57,624 bases of DNA from Solirubrobacteraceae bacterium (lineage in GTDB: Bacteria > Actinomycetota > Thermoleophilia > Solirubrobacterales > Solirubrobacteraceae), in contig JANJTP010000044.1 of the NCBI GenBank assembly GCA_024711025.1, forward strand, positions 1-57,624. Direction: 5' to 3'. Shown one piece after another: positions 46,676 through 55,381 of this stretch. The notes below the pieces were generated by a model, which saw only the letters and a program-made list of their open reading frames with translations, was not told where the DNA came from and did no database searches. The stretch's first letter is position 1, and each line of letters starts with the position of its first letter. Position numbers and translations under genes: made by a program.

Positions 46676-46684
46676 GGACCAGAC

Positions 46685-46720
46685 ATGAAATCTTTTAGCC
46701 TCGAGGTGTCGCGCTCATGA
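46685..46720 (+). CDS. Eleven-residue upstream mini-gene (MKSFSLEVSRS)
   Basis: TATAAA ends nine bases before this ATG, so it would be the leaderless first frame of the mRNA. Its TGA overlaps the ATG of the aminotransferase (ATGA), the same coupling used throughout the operon. It may recruit ribosomes or regulate; it could also be chance. Confidence 0.4.
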   Translation: MKSFSLEVSRS

Positions 46721-48090
46721 GCCATGCCGTATCTCCGGGGGCGTCGCACGTCCTCGCGCCGGAGCTGCACGCGAGCTACCCCCTGATCGCCCGCGGTGAG
46801 GGCGTTTGGTTGGAGGAGGCGGACGGAACGCGCTACCTCGACGCCATGAGCGGCGGCTCGATGGTCGCCACGCTCGGCTTGGGTCGTCGCGACGTGGTCG
46901 AGGCGGCACGCGTCCAGGCGCGCCGCGTCAGCTTCGCCCATAACGAGTGGCTCACCAATCCGCAGCAGGAGCGGCTCGCTAGGCGGCTGGTCGAGCGCGC
47001 TCCGGCCGACGGCGACTATGCGCGGGTGAGCTTCGTCACCGGCGGCGCCGAGGCCAACGAGGCGGCGCTGCGCTTGGCGCGCAGCTACCAGGTCGAGCGC
47101 GGACATCCGGAACGCTGGCGGATCATCTCGCCTGCGCAGGCGTACCACGGCCCGACCTTCGCGACGCTCGCGCTCACCGGACGTCCCGGGCTGCACGGCC
47201 CGCTGGCGCCGTATCTCTTCGAGGTGCTGCACATCCCACCGAGCACGAAACGCTTCGACCCGACCGGCGAGCGGGCGCTAGCCGCGCTCGACGCGATCCT
47301 CGCCGACGTGGGTGACGAGGTCTGCGCCTACTACTGCGAGGGCGTCAGCGCCGCCTCGCTGCCCGCCTACACCCCGCCGAACACCTTCTGGGAGGGGCTG
47401 GCGGAGCGCGCGCAGCGACACGGCTTCCTGATCTGCTTCGACGAGATCGTCACGGGGCTCGGGCGTACCGGCAGCTGGTTCGCGGCGGAGCAGCTGCCGG
47501 TCACGCCCGACCTCATCGCCACCGCGAAGGGGCTCGGCGGCGGCTACACGGCGATCGGTGCGGTGCTTGCGCGCCGACACGTCTACGAGACGATCGCCGC
47601 CGGCAGCGGCCGCGTGCCGCTCGGGCACACCTGGAGCGGCGCGCCTGTCGCCTGCGCGGTCGCCAATGAGGTGCTCGACATCCTCGAGCGCGAGGAGCTG
47701 GTCGCGCGGGTCGCGGAGCGTGGGCCGGTGCTTCGCCGGCGGCTCGCCGACGCGCTCACCGATGTCAGCCTCGTCAGCGAGGTCCGTGGGCGCGGGTTCC
47801 TGCTAGGCGTGGAGTACGCCGACCCACGCGACGATCGCTGCTTCCTTGCGCCGGAGCTGCGGGTCGCAGCCCGTGTCGACCAGGCGGCGATCGCGCGCAA
47901 GCTGGTCACGCTCTCGGTGCAGCCGACACGCGACGGCTACGCCGGCGACCAGAGCCTGTTCGCCCCGGCCTTCACGGCGACCGAGTCCGAGCTGGACGAG
48001 ATGGTCGAGCGCTTCGCCGCCGCGGTCCACGCCGTCGAGGCCCAGGTGCTCCCGGTGCTGGAGGCGACGCCCCTGAGGCCGACGGCATGA
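46717..48090 (+). CDS. Class-III aminotransferase (first copy)
   Basis: 457 residues, PLP-dependent, omega-amino acid/diamine type. FVTGGAEANEAALRLARSYQ binds the cofactor phosphate, ICFDEIVTGLGRTGSWFAAE holds the Asp that binds the pyridine nitrogen, and TAKGLGGGYTAIGAVL has the PLP lysine. Similar to the second copy at 49,567 over its whole length, so the two are paralogues. It could deaminate a terminal amine, such as putrescine or GABA. Overlaps both the upstream mini-gene and the downstream amidotransferase gene (ATGA). Confidence 0.92.
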   Translation: MSHAVSPGASHVLAPELHASYPLIARGEGVWLEEADGTRYLDAMSGGSMVATLGLGRRDVVEAARVQARRVSFAHNEWLTNPQQERLARRLVERAPADGDYARVSFVTGGAEANEAALRLARSYQVERGHPERWRIISPAQAYHGPTFATLALTGRPGLHGPLAPYLFEVLHIPPSTKRFDPTGERALAALDAILADVGDEVCAYYCEGVSAASLPAYTPPNTFWEGLAERAQRHGFLICFDEIVTGLGRTGSWFAAEQLPVTPDLIATAKGLGGGYTAIGAVLARRHVYETIAAGSGRVPLGHTWSGAPVACAVANEVLDILEREELVARVAERGPVLRRRLADALTDVSLVSEVRGRGFLLGVEYADPRDDRCFLAPELRVAARVDQAAIARKLVTLSVQPTRDGYAGDQSLFAPAFTATESELDEMVERFAAAVHAVEAQVLPVLEATPLRPTA

Positions 48091-48782
48091 GCGGGCCACG
48101 CGTGATGCTGATCGAGCACGAGCGGGCGACGCCGGCCGGGCTCGTGGCCGAGTGGCTTGACCGCCACGATGCCGACGTCGACGTCGTGCCGATCGATCTC
48201 GGCGCCGGGCACGACCCCGCGCGCGCCTACGACCTGATCGTCTCGCTCGGGTCCGAGTTCTCCGCCTACGACGATCACCTGCCGTGGATCGGTCGTGAGC
48301 TGGAGCTGCTGGGCGATGCGCTCGCTGACGACGTGCCGGTGTTGGGCATCTGCTTCGGCGGGCAGCTGCTGGCTCGCGCGATGGGGTCAGAGGTGTTCAA
48401 GGCGGCACTGGCGGAGATCGGCTGGTTCTCGGTGGAGAGCGCCGCCCCCGGGCTGGTCGCGCCGGGCCCCTGGTTCCAGTGGCACTTCGACAGCTTCTCC
48501 CCGCCGCCCGGGGCGGAGCTGCTCGCCCACAACCACGTCGGCCCGCAGGCGTTCCGCCGGGGACGCAGCCTCGGCCTGCAGTTCCATCCCGAGGTCAACC
48601 TGGGGATCATGGAGACCTGGGCCGAGGTCTACCTCCACGAGCTCGACGAGCACGGTGTCGGCGCCCGCGAGCTGCTGGAGGAGACGCGCACGATCGCCGA
48701 CGAGGCGCGGACGGTGAGCGAGGCGCTGCTCGAGGGCTTCTACCGCGACGTCGCCGGCCTTGCGGACGGAGCTGCCCGATGA
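48087..48782 (+). CDS. Class-I glutamine amidotransferase-type hydrolase
   Basis: 231 residues, GuaA-like amidotransferase domain standing alone. Nucleophile Cys in VLGICFGGQLLARAM, catalytic His-Glu in LGLQFHPEVNLGI. Without a synthetase partner it probably hydrolyses a gamma-glutamyl amide, as PuuD does, though from a different branch of the fold than the C26 protein at 52,277. The ATG overlaps the preceding stop by four bases, and its own stop overlaps the regulator gene. Confidence 0.85.
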   Translation: MSGPRVMLIEHERATPAGLVAEWLDRHDADVDVVPIDLGAGHDPARAYDLIVSLGSEFSAYDDHLPWIGRELELLGDALADDVPVLGICFGGQLLARAMGSEVFKAALAEIGWFSVESAAPGLVAPGPWFQWHFDSFSPPPGAELLAHNHVGPQAFRRGRSLGLQFHPEVNLGIMETWAEVYLHELDEHGVGARELLEETRTIADEARTVSEALLEGFYRDVAGLADGAAR

Positions 48783-49567
48783 GCGGACGCCCGAAGCTCG
48801 TCCCGCCGTCGCCTGTCGGGGGCGACGATGCCGAGGGGGCGAGGCGCTTCGCGCCGGTCACCCCGCTGCGGGCGTTCGAGTACGTGGCCGAGCAGATCCA
48901 GCGCCACATCAAGCTGCACCTCGTGGTGCCTGGCCAGTCGCTGCCCACTGAGCGCGAGCTGGTCGAGCAGTTCGAGGTGGGGCGGCCCACGATCCAGATG
49001 GCACTGCGCCTGCTCGAGGCCGAGGGGCTGGTCGAGACCCGTCGCGGCCGCAACGGCGGCACGTTCGTGCTCGGCCTCGGCGACGGCGACGACGCGCGCC
49101 TCGAGCTGATCGGTCGGATACTGCGGCGCCGCGCGGAGATCGAAGACCTGCTCGTCTTCCGCCACGCGGTCGAGCCGCAGATCGCGGCGGTCGCCGCGCG
49201 TCGGCGTACCGAAGCCGACCTGGCGCGTCTGCGGACCGCCGTCGAGGAGCTCGACCGGGCCGAGGGCGAAGTCGCCCGCATGCGCTTCGACACCGAGCTG
49301 CACCTGGCGCTCGGTGCCGCCACCGGCAACCGCTTCCTGGCGCACGACGCGGAGCAGATCCGGCGCGGCCTCAACGACGTGATCGCGCTGCTGCCGGAGT
49401 CCGGTGTCTGGCACGGACGGGTGGCCGTCGAGCACCACGCGCTGCTCGTCGCCGTCGTGGCCGGCGACGGACCTGTCGCCGCGGACGTGATGGAGACCCA
49501 CACCGAGCATTCCCGGCAGGCGATACGCGCGGTCCTGACCGCGATCGGCCGACGGGGGGATATCTGA
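48779..49567 (+). CDS. GntR-family regulator, FadR/FCD subgroup
   Basis: 262 residues. Winged helix about 30-95 (HIKLHLVVPGQSLPTERELV, QFEVGRPTIQMALRLLEAEG), then an all-helical FCD ligand domain with metal-binding residues (RHAVEPQIAAVAARRR, FDTELHLALGAATGN, EHHALLVAVVAGD, HTEHSRQAI). Embedded in the operon with four-base overlap upstream and one-base overlap downstream. It is the likely controller of the divergent promoter region at 46,643-46,675, sensing a pathway acid or amine. Confidence 0.92.
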   Translation: MSGRPKLVPPSPVGGDDAEGARRFAPVTPLRAFEYVAEQIQRHIKLHLVVPGQSLPTERELVEQFEVGRPTIQMALRLLEAEGLVETRRGRNGGTFVLGLGDGDDARLELIGRILRRRAEIEDLLVFRHAVEPQIAAVAARRRTEADLARLRTAVEELDRAEGEVARMRFDTELHLALGAATGNRFLAHDAEQIRRGLNDVIALLPESGVWHGRVAVEHHALLVAVVAGDGPVAADVMETHTEHSRQAIRAVLTAIGRRGDI

Positions 49568-50946
49568 TGAAGGAGACGATGAGCGTGCGATCCGCGACGG
49601 TTCCGGTCGACGAGAGCTGTGTCCTGCCGCGGGCCGCAGGCTTCGACTACCCCAGCGTCGAGTCGGCCGACGGCGTCTGGCTGACGCTCGCCGGCGGCGA
49701 GCGGCGCATCCTCGACGCCTGCTCCGGCGGAGCGATGACCACCTGCCTCGGCCACGGCGACGAGGCGGTGATCGCGGCCGCCGCGGAGCAGTCGCTCGCG
49801 CTCCCGTACGCCTACCAGCATCACTTCACCAACGCGCCCCAGGAGCGGCTCGCGGAGCGATTGACCACGCAGCTGATGCCGGAGATGGCGCGCGTGCGCT
49901 TCACCTCGGGCGGATCGGAGGCCAACGAGACGGCGCTGCGGTTGATCCGCTCGTACCACGTCGAGCGGGGCGACGCGGATCGCTGGCGGATTGTCGCCCC
50001 CGGCCAGGCCTACCACGGGTCGCTGACCGGCGCCCTGGCGTTGAGCGGGCGTGCCTCGCTTCGGGCCCGGTGGGCGCCGTACCTGGCCGGTCACCTGCAC
50101 CTGGCCGCGCGCTGGCGCGAGGACTCGGACGGCAGTCGCGCGCTGGCCGAGCTCGACCGCCTACTGGCCGAGGCCGGGCCGGGCACGGTGGCCGCCTACG
50201 TCTGCGAGCCGGTGAGCGCGGCCGCGGCGCCCGCGCTGCGACCGCCGGACGCCTTCTGGCGAGGGCTTGATGAGCGGCGTCGGGAGCACGGCTTCCTCGT
50301 CGCGTTCGACGAGATCGTCAGCGGCATGGGCCGTACCGGCAGTTGGCTCGCCTCGCAGCAGCTGCCGATCACACCGGACATCGTCACGATCGGCAAGGGC
50401 CTGGGCGCCGGCTACGCGGCGATCGCCGGCGTGCTCTGCACCGAGGCGGTCTACGACGCCCTCGACGCCGGCTCCGGCGAGTTCGACCACGGTCACACCT
50501 GGGACGGGGCGCCGCTGCCCTGCGCCGTCGGCAACGCGGTGATCGACCGCCTGCTCGAGATCGACGCGCCGGCCCGGGCACGCGAGGCCGGTGCGCGCAT
50601 GCTCGCCGCGCTCGACAAGCGGCTGTGCGACCTGGCCCTGGTGCGCGAGGTGCGCGGCAGCGGCCTGCTGCTCGGCATCGAGCTCGTCGATCCGCGCGAT
50701 GGGCGCTCGCCGCTGCCCGACGTGCTCGACGTGGAGCAGCTGGTGGTTGAGCGGGCGCTCTCCCACGACCTGCTGCTGACAGTCACCGCGACCGCGACCG
50801 ACGGCATCGTGGGCGACCAAGTGCTGCTGGCGCCGGCCTTCACGGCGACCGACGCGGAGCTCGACGAGATGGTGGCGCGCACCGCCGCCCTGCTGGAGGA
50901 GCTCGAGCCGGGGATCGCCGCGGCGCTGGCGGAGGCCGCGGCGTGA
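49567..50946 (+). CDS. Class-III aminotransferase (second copy)
   Basis: 459 residues. Same motifs as the first copy: FTSGGSEANETALRLIRSYH, VAFDEIVSGMGRTGSWLASQ, and PLP lysine in TIGKGLGAGYAAIAGVL. The glycine-rich start LDACSGGAMTTCLGHGDE differs clearly, suggesting another substrate. ATG 49567 shares one base with the regulator stop (TGATG), and the next gene begins inside its stop (GTGA). Confidence 0.92.
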   Translation: MKETMSVRSATVPVDESCVLPRAAGFDYPSVESADGVWLTLAGGERRILDACSGGAMTTCLGHGDEAVIAAAAEQSLALPYAYQHHFTNAPQERLAERLTTQLMPEMARVRFTSGGSEANETALRLIRSYHVERGDADRWRIVAPGQAYHGSLTGALALSGRASLRARWAPYLAGHLHLAARWREDSDGSRALAELDRLLAEAGPGTVAAYVCEPVSAAAAPALRPPDAFWRGLDERRREHGFLVAFDEIVSGMGRTGSWLASQQLPITPDIVTIGKGLGAGYAAIAGVLCTEAVYDALDAGSGEFDHGHTWDGAPLPCAVGNAVIDRLLEIDAPARAREAGARMLAALDKRLCDLALVREVRGSGLLLGIELVDPRDGRSPLPDVLDVEQLVVERALSHDLLLTVTATATDGIVGDQVLLAPAFTATDAELDEMVARTAALLEELEPGIAAALAEAAA

Positions 50947-52277
50947 CCATGTACGCGACGGAGGCCCTGGAGGCGGCCGGTGCCGCGGCGTCGGCCGAGG
51001 AGCGCTACGTGCTGCTCGGCCTGCCGGACCTACAGGGCACCATCCGCGGCAAGGCGCTGCGACCGGACGCGTTTGCAGCGGCCCAGCGCGACGGCGCCAC
51101 GATGACCGAGCTGATCCTGGCGCTCGACCCGGTCGACGAGCCGATCACCACGTACGAGACGCTCGGGATCCGCTCGGGCGCCGGCGACCTGCTGATCAGC
51201 CCGGACCTCGACACGCTGCGCCCGGTCACCTGGCGGCCGGGGTGGGAGATCTGCCTGGTTACGCCGACCTGGCGTGACGGCCGCCCCTGCACGATCACGG
51301 CGCGCGAGGTGCTGCGCGCCGTGGTCGACGATCTCGGGCGACTAGGGCTGACGGTCAAAGCGGCGTTCGAGTACGAAGTGCGGATCACCGATGTCGACGG
51401 CGTGCCGGTCTCCAGCGGGATCAGCTACAGCATCGGCGAGATCTCCCGTCTTGACCGCTTCCTGGCCACCCTGCGTCCCGCTCTCGCCGGGCTCGGCGTC
51501 GAGCTCACCGCGGCGCACACCGAGGCCGCGCCCGGGCTGCTGGAGCTCAACCTTGCGCCGGCGGACGGGCTGCGTGCCGCCGACGACGCCGCCTACTGCA
51601 AGCTGGCGGTCAAGGAGGTGGCGGAGGCGGTCGGGCTGCGGGCCAGCTTCATGGCGAAGCCCGCGTCCGGCGAGGAGGGGTCGAGCGGGCACATCCACCT
51701 CTCCTGCTGGCGCGACGGCGTCAACGCCTTCGCCGGGGAGGGCGGCCCCCACGGGCTCGCGCCCGACGCGGCGGCTGCGGTGGCCGGGCTGCTCGAGCAC
51801 CTGCCGGCCGCGTCGCTGACGCTCAACCCGACCGTCAACTCCTACAAGCGCCTGGTGCCGGGCTGGTTCGCGCCGGTCAACGCCAGCTGGGCGGTCGAGA
51901 ACCGCTCGGCGGCGCTGCGCGTGATCGTCTCGCGCGAGCATCCCGGCCGCTGCCGGATCGAGTGCCGGCGCCCGGGCGCCGACGCCAACCCCGATCTGGC
52001 GCTTGCCGCGCTGGTGGCCGCCGCCACCGACGGCATCCGCCGAGGTGCGGCGCCGCCCGACCCGGTCGACGGTGACGCGACGGCGCGCGCCGACCTGGCG
52101 CCGCTGCCGGGGTCGCTCGACGCGGCGCTCAGTGCCTGGCGGATCGACACGACTCTGCGAGCGGCGCTCGGCGACGAGTTCAGCGAGTACTACGCCGCCT
52201 CCCGGGCGTGGGAGCTGCACGCCTGGCAGCAGGCGGTCAGCGAGTGGGAGCGCGAGCGCTACGCGCGGGCAGTGTGA
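50943..52277 (+). CDS. Glutamine synthetase-like gamma-glutamyl ligase (first copy)
   Basis: 444 residues. Metal and substrate residues of the GS fold: AAFEYEVRIT, EAAPGLLELNLAPADG, SSGHIHLSCW (His), ENRSAALRVI and ECRRPGADANPDLALAALVA. It lacks the adenylylation-site segment of true GlnA and resembles PuuA-type enzymes, which attach gamma-glutamate to an amine with ATP. The start is GTG 50943 inside the preceding stop; ATG 50949 is an alternative. Amine specificity unknown. Confidence 0.9.
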   Translation: MTMYATEALEAAGAAASAEERYVLLGLPDLQGTIRGKALRPDAFAAAQRDGATMTELILALDPVDEPITTYETLGIRSGAGDLLISPDLDTLRPVTWRPGWEICLVTPTWRDGRPCTITAREVLRAVVDDLGRLGLTVKAAFEYEVRITDVDGVPVSSGISYSIGEISRLDRFLATLRPALAGLGVELTAAHTEAAPGLLELNLAPADGLRAADDAAYCKLAVKEVAEAVGLRASFMAKPASGEEGSSGHIHLSCWRDGVNAFAGEGGPHGLAPDAAAAVAGLLEHLPAASLTLNPTVNSYKRLVPGWFAPVNASWAVENRSAALRVIVSREHPGRCRIECRRPGADANPDLALAALVAAATDGIRRGAAPPDPVDGDATARADLAPLPGSLDAALSAWRIDTTLRAALGDEFSEYYAASRAWELHAWQQAVSEWERERYARAV

Positions 52278-53059
52278 TGGCCACCGGCAACGGACCCATC
52301 GACGGGACGCCCATCGCCCGCCGTCCGCTGGTCGGCGTCTGCGCGGCGCTCGAGGTCGCCGCCTGGAGCGTGTGGAAGCAGGCGGCCCACCTCGTGCCCG
52401 ACTCGTACGTGGGCGACGTCTATCGCGCTGGCGGGGCGCCGGTGCTACTACCGGTCCAGCCGGACCCGGAGGTGCTGCTCGACAACGTCGACGGGCTGTT
52501 GCTAGTGGGTGGGGCCGACGTCGATCCGGCCGTCTACGGCGCGGCGCGCGACCCGCGGACCGAGACCACGGTGCCGGAGCGCGACGCCTTCGAGGTCGCC
52601 TTGGTGCGCGCCGCCGTCGTGCGCGAGATCCCGGTGCTCGGCATCTGCCGCGGCATGCAGATCATCAACGTCGCCTTCGGCGGGACGCTGCTCCAGCACG
52701 TGACCGACGCGGAGGGGCAGACGACACACCGCCGGCGGATGGGCGGGTTCGACGGCGCCGATCACGTCGTCGCCCTCGACGACGGGTCGCGGGCCGCGGA
52801 TGCGGCCCGTGAGGGCGCGCACCGTGTCCACTGCCACCACCACCAGGCGATCGGCGCGCTCGGCGCGGGGCTGGTGATCAGCGGGCGTGCCGAGGACGGG
52901 CTGCCGGAGGCGCTGGAGGCGGCCGACGGCCGCTGGCTACTCGGGGTGCAGTGGCATCCGGAGGCGGTCAACGGCGGTCCCGTGCTGCGCGCGTTCGTCG
53001 CAGCGTGCGCGAGGTTCTTGGAGGAGCGGAGTGGTGCGTCCACGAGCCGTTCGGAGTAG
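52277..53059 (+). CDS. Gamma-glutamyl-amine hydrolase (peptidase C26, PuuD-like)
   Basis: 260 residues. Begins RRPLVGVCAALEVA and contains VDGLLLVGGADVDPAVYG, nucleophile Cys in VLGICRGMQIINVAFGGTLL and His-Glu in GVQWHPEAVNGG, the full C26 pattern. In the Puu pathway this enzyme frees GABA from gamma-glutamyl-GABA. Its ATG overlaps the ligase stop by one base (TGATG), and a second ligase follows 42 bases later. Confidence 0.92.
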   Translation: MATGNGPIDGTPIARRPLVGVCAALEVAAWSVWKQAAHLVPDSYVGDVYRAGGAPVLLPVQPDPEVLLDNVDGLLLVGGADVDPAVYGAARDPRTETTVPERDAFEVALVRAAVVREIPVLGICRGMQIINVAFGGTLLQHVTDAEGQTTHRRRMGGFDGADHVVALDDGSRAADAAREGAHRVHCHHHQAIGALGAGLVISGRAEDGLPEALEAADGRWLLGVQWHPEAVNGGPVLRAFVAACARFLEERSGASTSRSE

Positions 53060-53101
53060 CAACGAGCGGTGTCGTCGCGACACCGGTACGGAGGAGAATC
53101 G

Positions 53102-54445
53102 ATGTCTGTCGATCAGGTTGTGGCCCCGGAGATCGCCGCTGTGGTGGAGGACTGGCGCGCGAAAGGCGTCCGGACCGTCCGCTTCGAGCTGCCCGACATG
53201 CACGGCGGGAGCCGCTCGAAGCTGATTCCCATCGACCACGTCGCCTCCTACGGCGAGGGCGGGCTGAACATGTACGGCGGGGCCGCGGTGCTCGACACGC
53301 GCTCCGACGTGGTGCCGGGCACTCTCTACAACGAGGAGGTCGCGTATGGCGACCAGCTGCTGCGGCCCGACCCGGCTACCGCCGCGATCGTGCCCTGGGT
53401 GTCGGAGACCGCCCGCCTCATCTGCGATGCCTACTGGGGCGACGGCCGACCGCTAGCCGCCTCGCCGCGCCAGGTGTTTGGCCGCGTACTGGAGCGCTGC
53501 CATGCTCACGGCTTCGAGCCGCTCGTGGGGATCGAGCCGGAGTTCTACCTGCTCGACGGCGAGACACGGCAGCCGCTGTTCGACGGCCACCACATCTTCA
53601 ACACGGTCCGGAACGGCTGGGTCCCGCTGATCGACCGCATCATTCGCGAGGCGGCGGCCTTCGGCATCGACATCATCACCGCCAACTGCGAATACGCCGG
53701 CTCGCAGTGGGAGATCAACTTCACGCCGGGCGCCGGCATGGTCGGGCCCGACCAGGTGTTCACCTTCCGCAACGCGGTCAAGGAGCTGGCCCACCTCGAG
53801 GGCTACGTGGCCACCTTCATGTCCAAGCCGTTCAGCGACGCGGCAGGCAGCGGTGCGCACAACCACATCGGCCTGATCGACCGCGAGACCGGCGCCAACG
53901 CGATGGCGGGTGACGACCCGGTCACCGGCCTCTCGGATATCGGCCGCCACTTCGTTGCCGGGCAGCTCCACTATGCCCGCAGCGTCTACGCGATCCTGGC
54001 ACCGACGCTCAACTGCATGAAGCGCCGGCGCACGCACACGTTCAGCCCGACCAACATCGCCTGGGGCACCGAGGACCGCTCGGCGCTGGTGCGCATCAAG
54101 GGCGGCTCGGCGGCCAGCCGCCACGTCGAGAACCGCGCTCCCACTGGCATGTCGAACCCCTACCTGGTCAGCGCAGCGCTGCTCGGCGCTGGCCTGCTGG
54201 GGATCGAGCGCGAGCTCAAGCTGCCCGCGGCCGCCACTCCGCCGGCGGAAGACGACCCTACGCTGGTGCAGCTGCCGAGAACGGTCGACGAGTCGCTGGA
54301 GCTGCTCGAGGCCGATGCCGACATCGTCGAGCTGCTCGGCCAGGAGTTCGTCACTGCCTACACCGTGATGCGCCGCTACGAGCTCAGCCGCTTCGCCGAC
54401 CACGTCACCGACTGGGAGCGCACCGAGTACCTCGAGATCCACTGA
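53102..54445 (+). CDS. Glutamine synthetase-like gamma-glutamyl ligase (second copy)
   Basis: 447 residues. GS-fold residues: VGIEPEFYLLDG, ITANCEYAGSQWEINFTPGA, SGAHNHIGLIDR, WGTEDRSALVRIKGGSAASR and HVENRAPTGMSNPYLVSAAL. It is quite distant from the first copy, suggesting that the two ligases accept different amines or different pathway intermediates. ATG 53102 has GAGGAG six bases upstream, the only gene in this operon with its own strong binding site and a gap before it. Confidence 0.9.
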   Translation: MSVDQVVAPEIAAVVEDWRAKGVRTVRFELPDMHGGSRSKLIPIDHVASYGEGGLNMYGGAAVLDTRSDVVPGTLYNEEVAYGDQLLRPDPATAAIVPWVSETARLICDAYWGDGRPLAASPRQVFGRVLERCHAHGFEPLVGIEPEFYLLDGETRQPLFDGHHIFNTVRNGWVPLIDRIIREAAAFGIDIITANCEYAGSQWEINFTPGAGMVGPDQVFTFRNAVKELAHLEGYVATFMSKPFSDAAGSGAHNHIGLIDRETGANAMAGDDPVTGLSDIGRHFVAGQLHYARSVYAILAPTLNCMKRRRTHTFSPTNIAWGTEDRSALVRIKGGSAASRHVENRAPTGMSNPYLVSAALLGAGLLGIERELKLPAAATPPAEDDPTLVQLPRTVDESLELLEADADIVELLGQEFVTAYTVMRRYELSRFADHVTDWERTEYLEIH

Positions 54446-54631
54446 GCCGGGCCGAGTCTTGACGGAGGCATCGATCCCAGGGCTCTGGCTCTGGGGAGAG
54501 AGGGCGTTCGCGTCATGTTCCGCCCACCGCAGACGCTGCCCACCGGTGGGGAGCGAAAGGAGATGAGGGCGTTGCGCAAGGAGGCCTACGAGCAGCTCCG
54601 CCTGACGAGGCGAGCCCGACCGACCGCCCCG
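54446..54631. other. Right edge of the catabolic island
   Basis: Intergenic. AAAGGAG directly precedes ATG 54563, which opens a frame (MRALRKEAYEQLRLTRRAR) that then runs antisense into the next gene and loses coding character. This could be the truncated 5' end of a further island gene. Nothing else was recognised. Confidence 0.3.
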
Positions 54632-55381
54632 CTATGCGCCCGCCAAGCGGGCCAGGTGGGCGCGCCACGCGCCCTCCGTGTGGACCAGCGCCCTGCCGCG
54701 GAAGGCTCGCTCGAGGAATCGGCGCGGATCGTCGGGGCGCTCGGTCAGCAGACGGGTCACGGCTCGCTCGCCCTCCTCGCGCGCGAGCAGGTCGAGTACG
54801 CTGCCCCCGAGGAGCTGGGCGTCGCGCAGCCCCGGCGGGAAGGCCGGCTCGTCGCCCTCACGTAGGCGCCGCGCGATCGCCGGTCGCGCGAAGGCCGTCT
54901 GCCCCGAGAGCCACTGCCCGGCACCGGCACCGAGCCAGGCCCATCGGGCATGGCTTCGCAGGCTGGCCACGCGATACGGCGGCGGCAGCACCGGGTTGGC
55001 CAGGCCGGCGGCGAGCTGGGCGAGGAGCGCCGCCGGCGCAAGCTCGAGCAGCTCGCGCGACCCGGGCACGTTCGAGGCGCGTGCGCGGAGCAGGCGCGGC
55101 GCGAGGATGTGGATCTCCCGCGCCGTGAACCAGCCGGCCACGTAGCGGCGGGCGGCGGGCGCGGTCATCCGGCGAAGCAGCGCCGCCGCCGGCTGTGCGA
55201 AGGCGAGCTGGGTGGTGCTCGAGTGCACGACGATCGCCAGCCCCTCGTCGGGCGGGGGGAGGGTGCGCGAGAGCTGCTCGCGCATCCCCTCGAGGAGCTC
55301 GAGCACGCCGACCACGTCCGCGGTGTCGCGGTCCGCATGGCGCGCGACGAAGCTCGGCGAGCTGGTCTCGACCCAGGTCAC
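54632..55381 (-). CDS. Hypothetical protein
   Basis: 249 residues, no family recognised with confidence. Features: EGLAIVVHSSTTQLAFAQPA near residue 45 and ARRYVAGWFTAREIHILAPR near 80, a layout reminiscent of peptidase-MA-like proteins but without a visible HExxH. The rest is Arg/Leu-rich and helical, with no signal or membrane segment. The GTG at 55381 overlaps the stop of the DUF1152 gene (GTGA), making it the last gene of a three-gene operon. Confidence 0.65.
   Translation of the reverse strand: MTWVETSSPSFVARHADRDTADVVGVLELLEGMREQLSRTLPPPDEGLAIVVHSSTTQLAFAQPAAALLRRMTAPAARRYVAGWFTAREIHILAPRLLRARASNVPGSRELLELAPAALLAQLAAGLANPVLPPPYRVASLRSHARWAWLGAGAGQWLSGQTAFARPAIARRLREGDEPAFPPGLRDAQLLGGSVLDLLAREEGERAVTRLLTERPDDPRRFLERAFRGRALVHTEGAWRAHLARLAGA

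Noticed and set aside
54515-54865. 116-residue plus-strand gene
   Set aside because: Beyond the first 20 codons it is antisense to a better-supported gene and shows no domain. Only its first part is noted as possible island debris.
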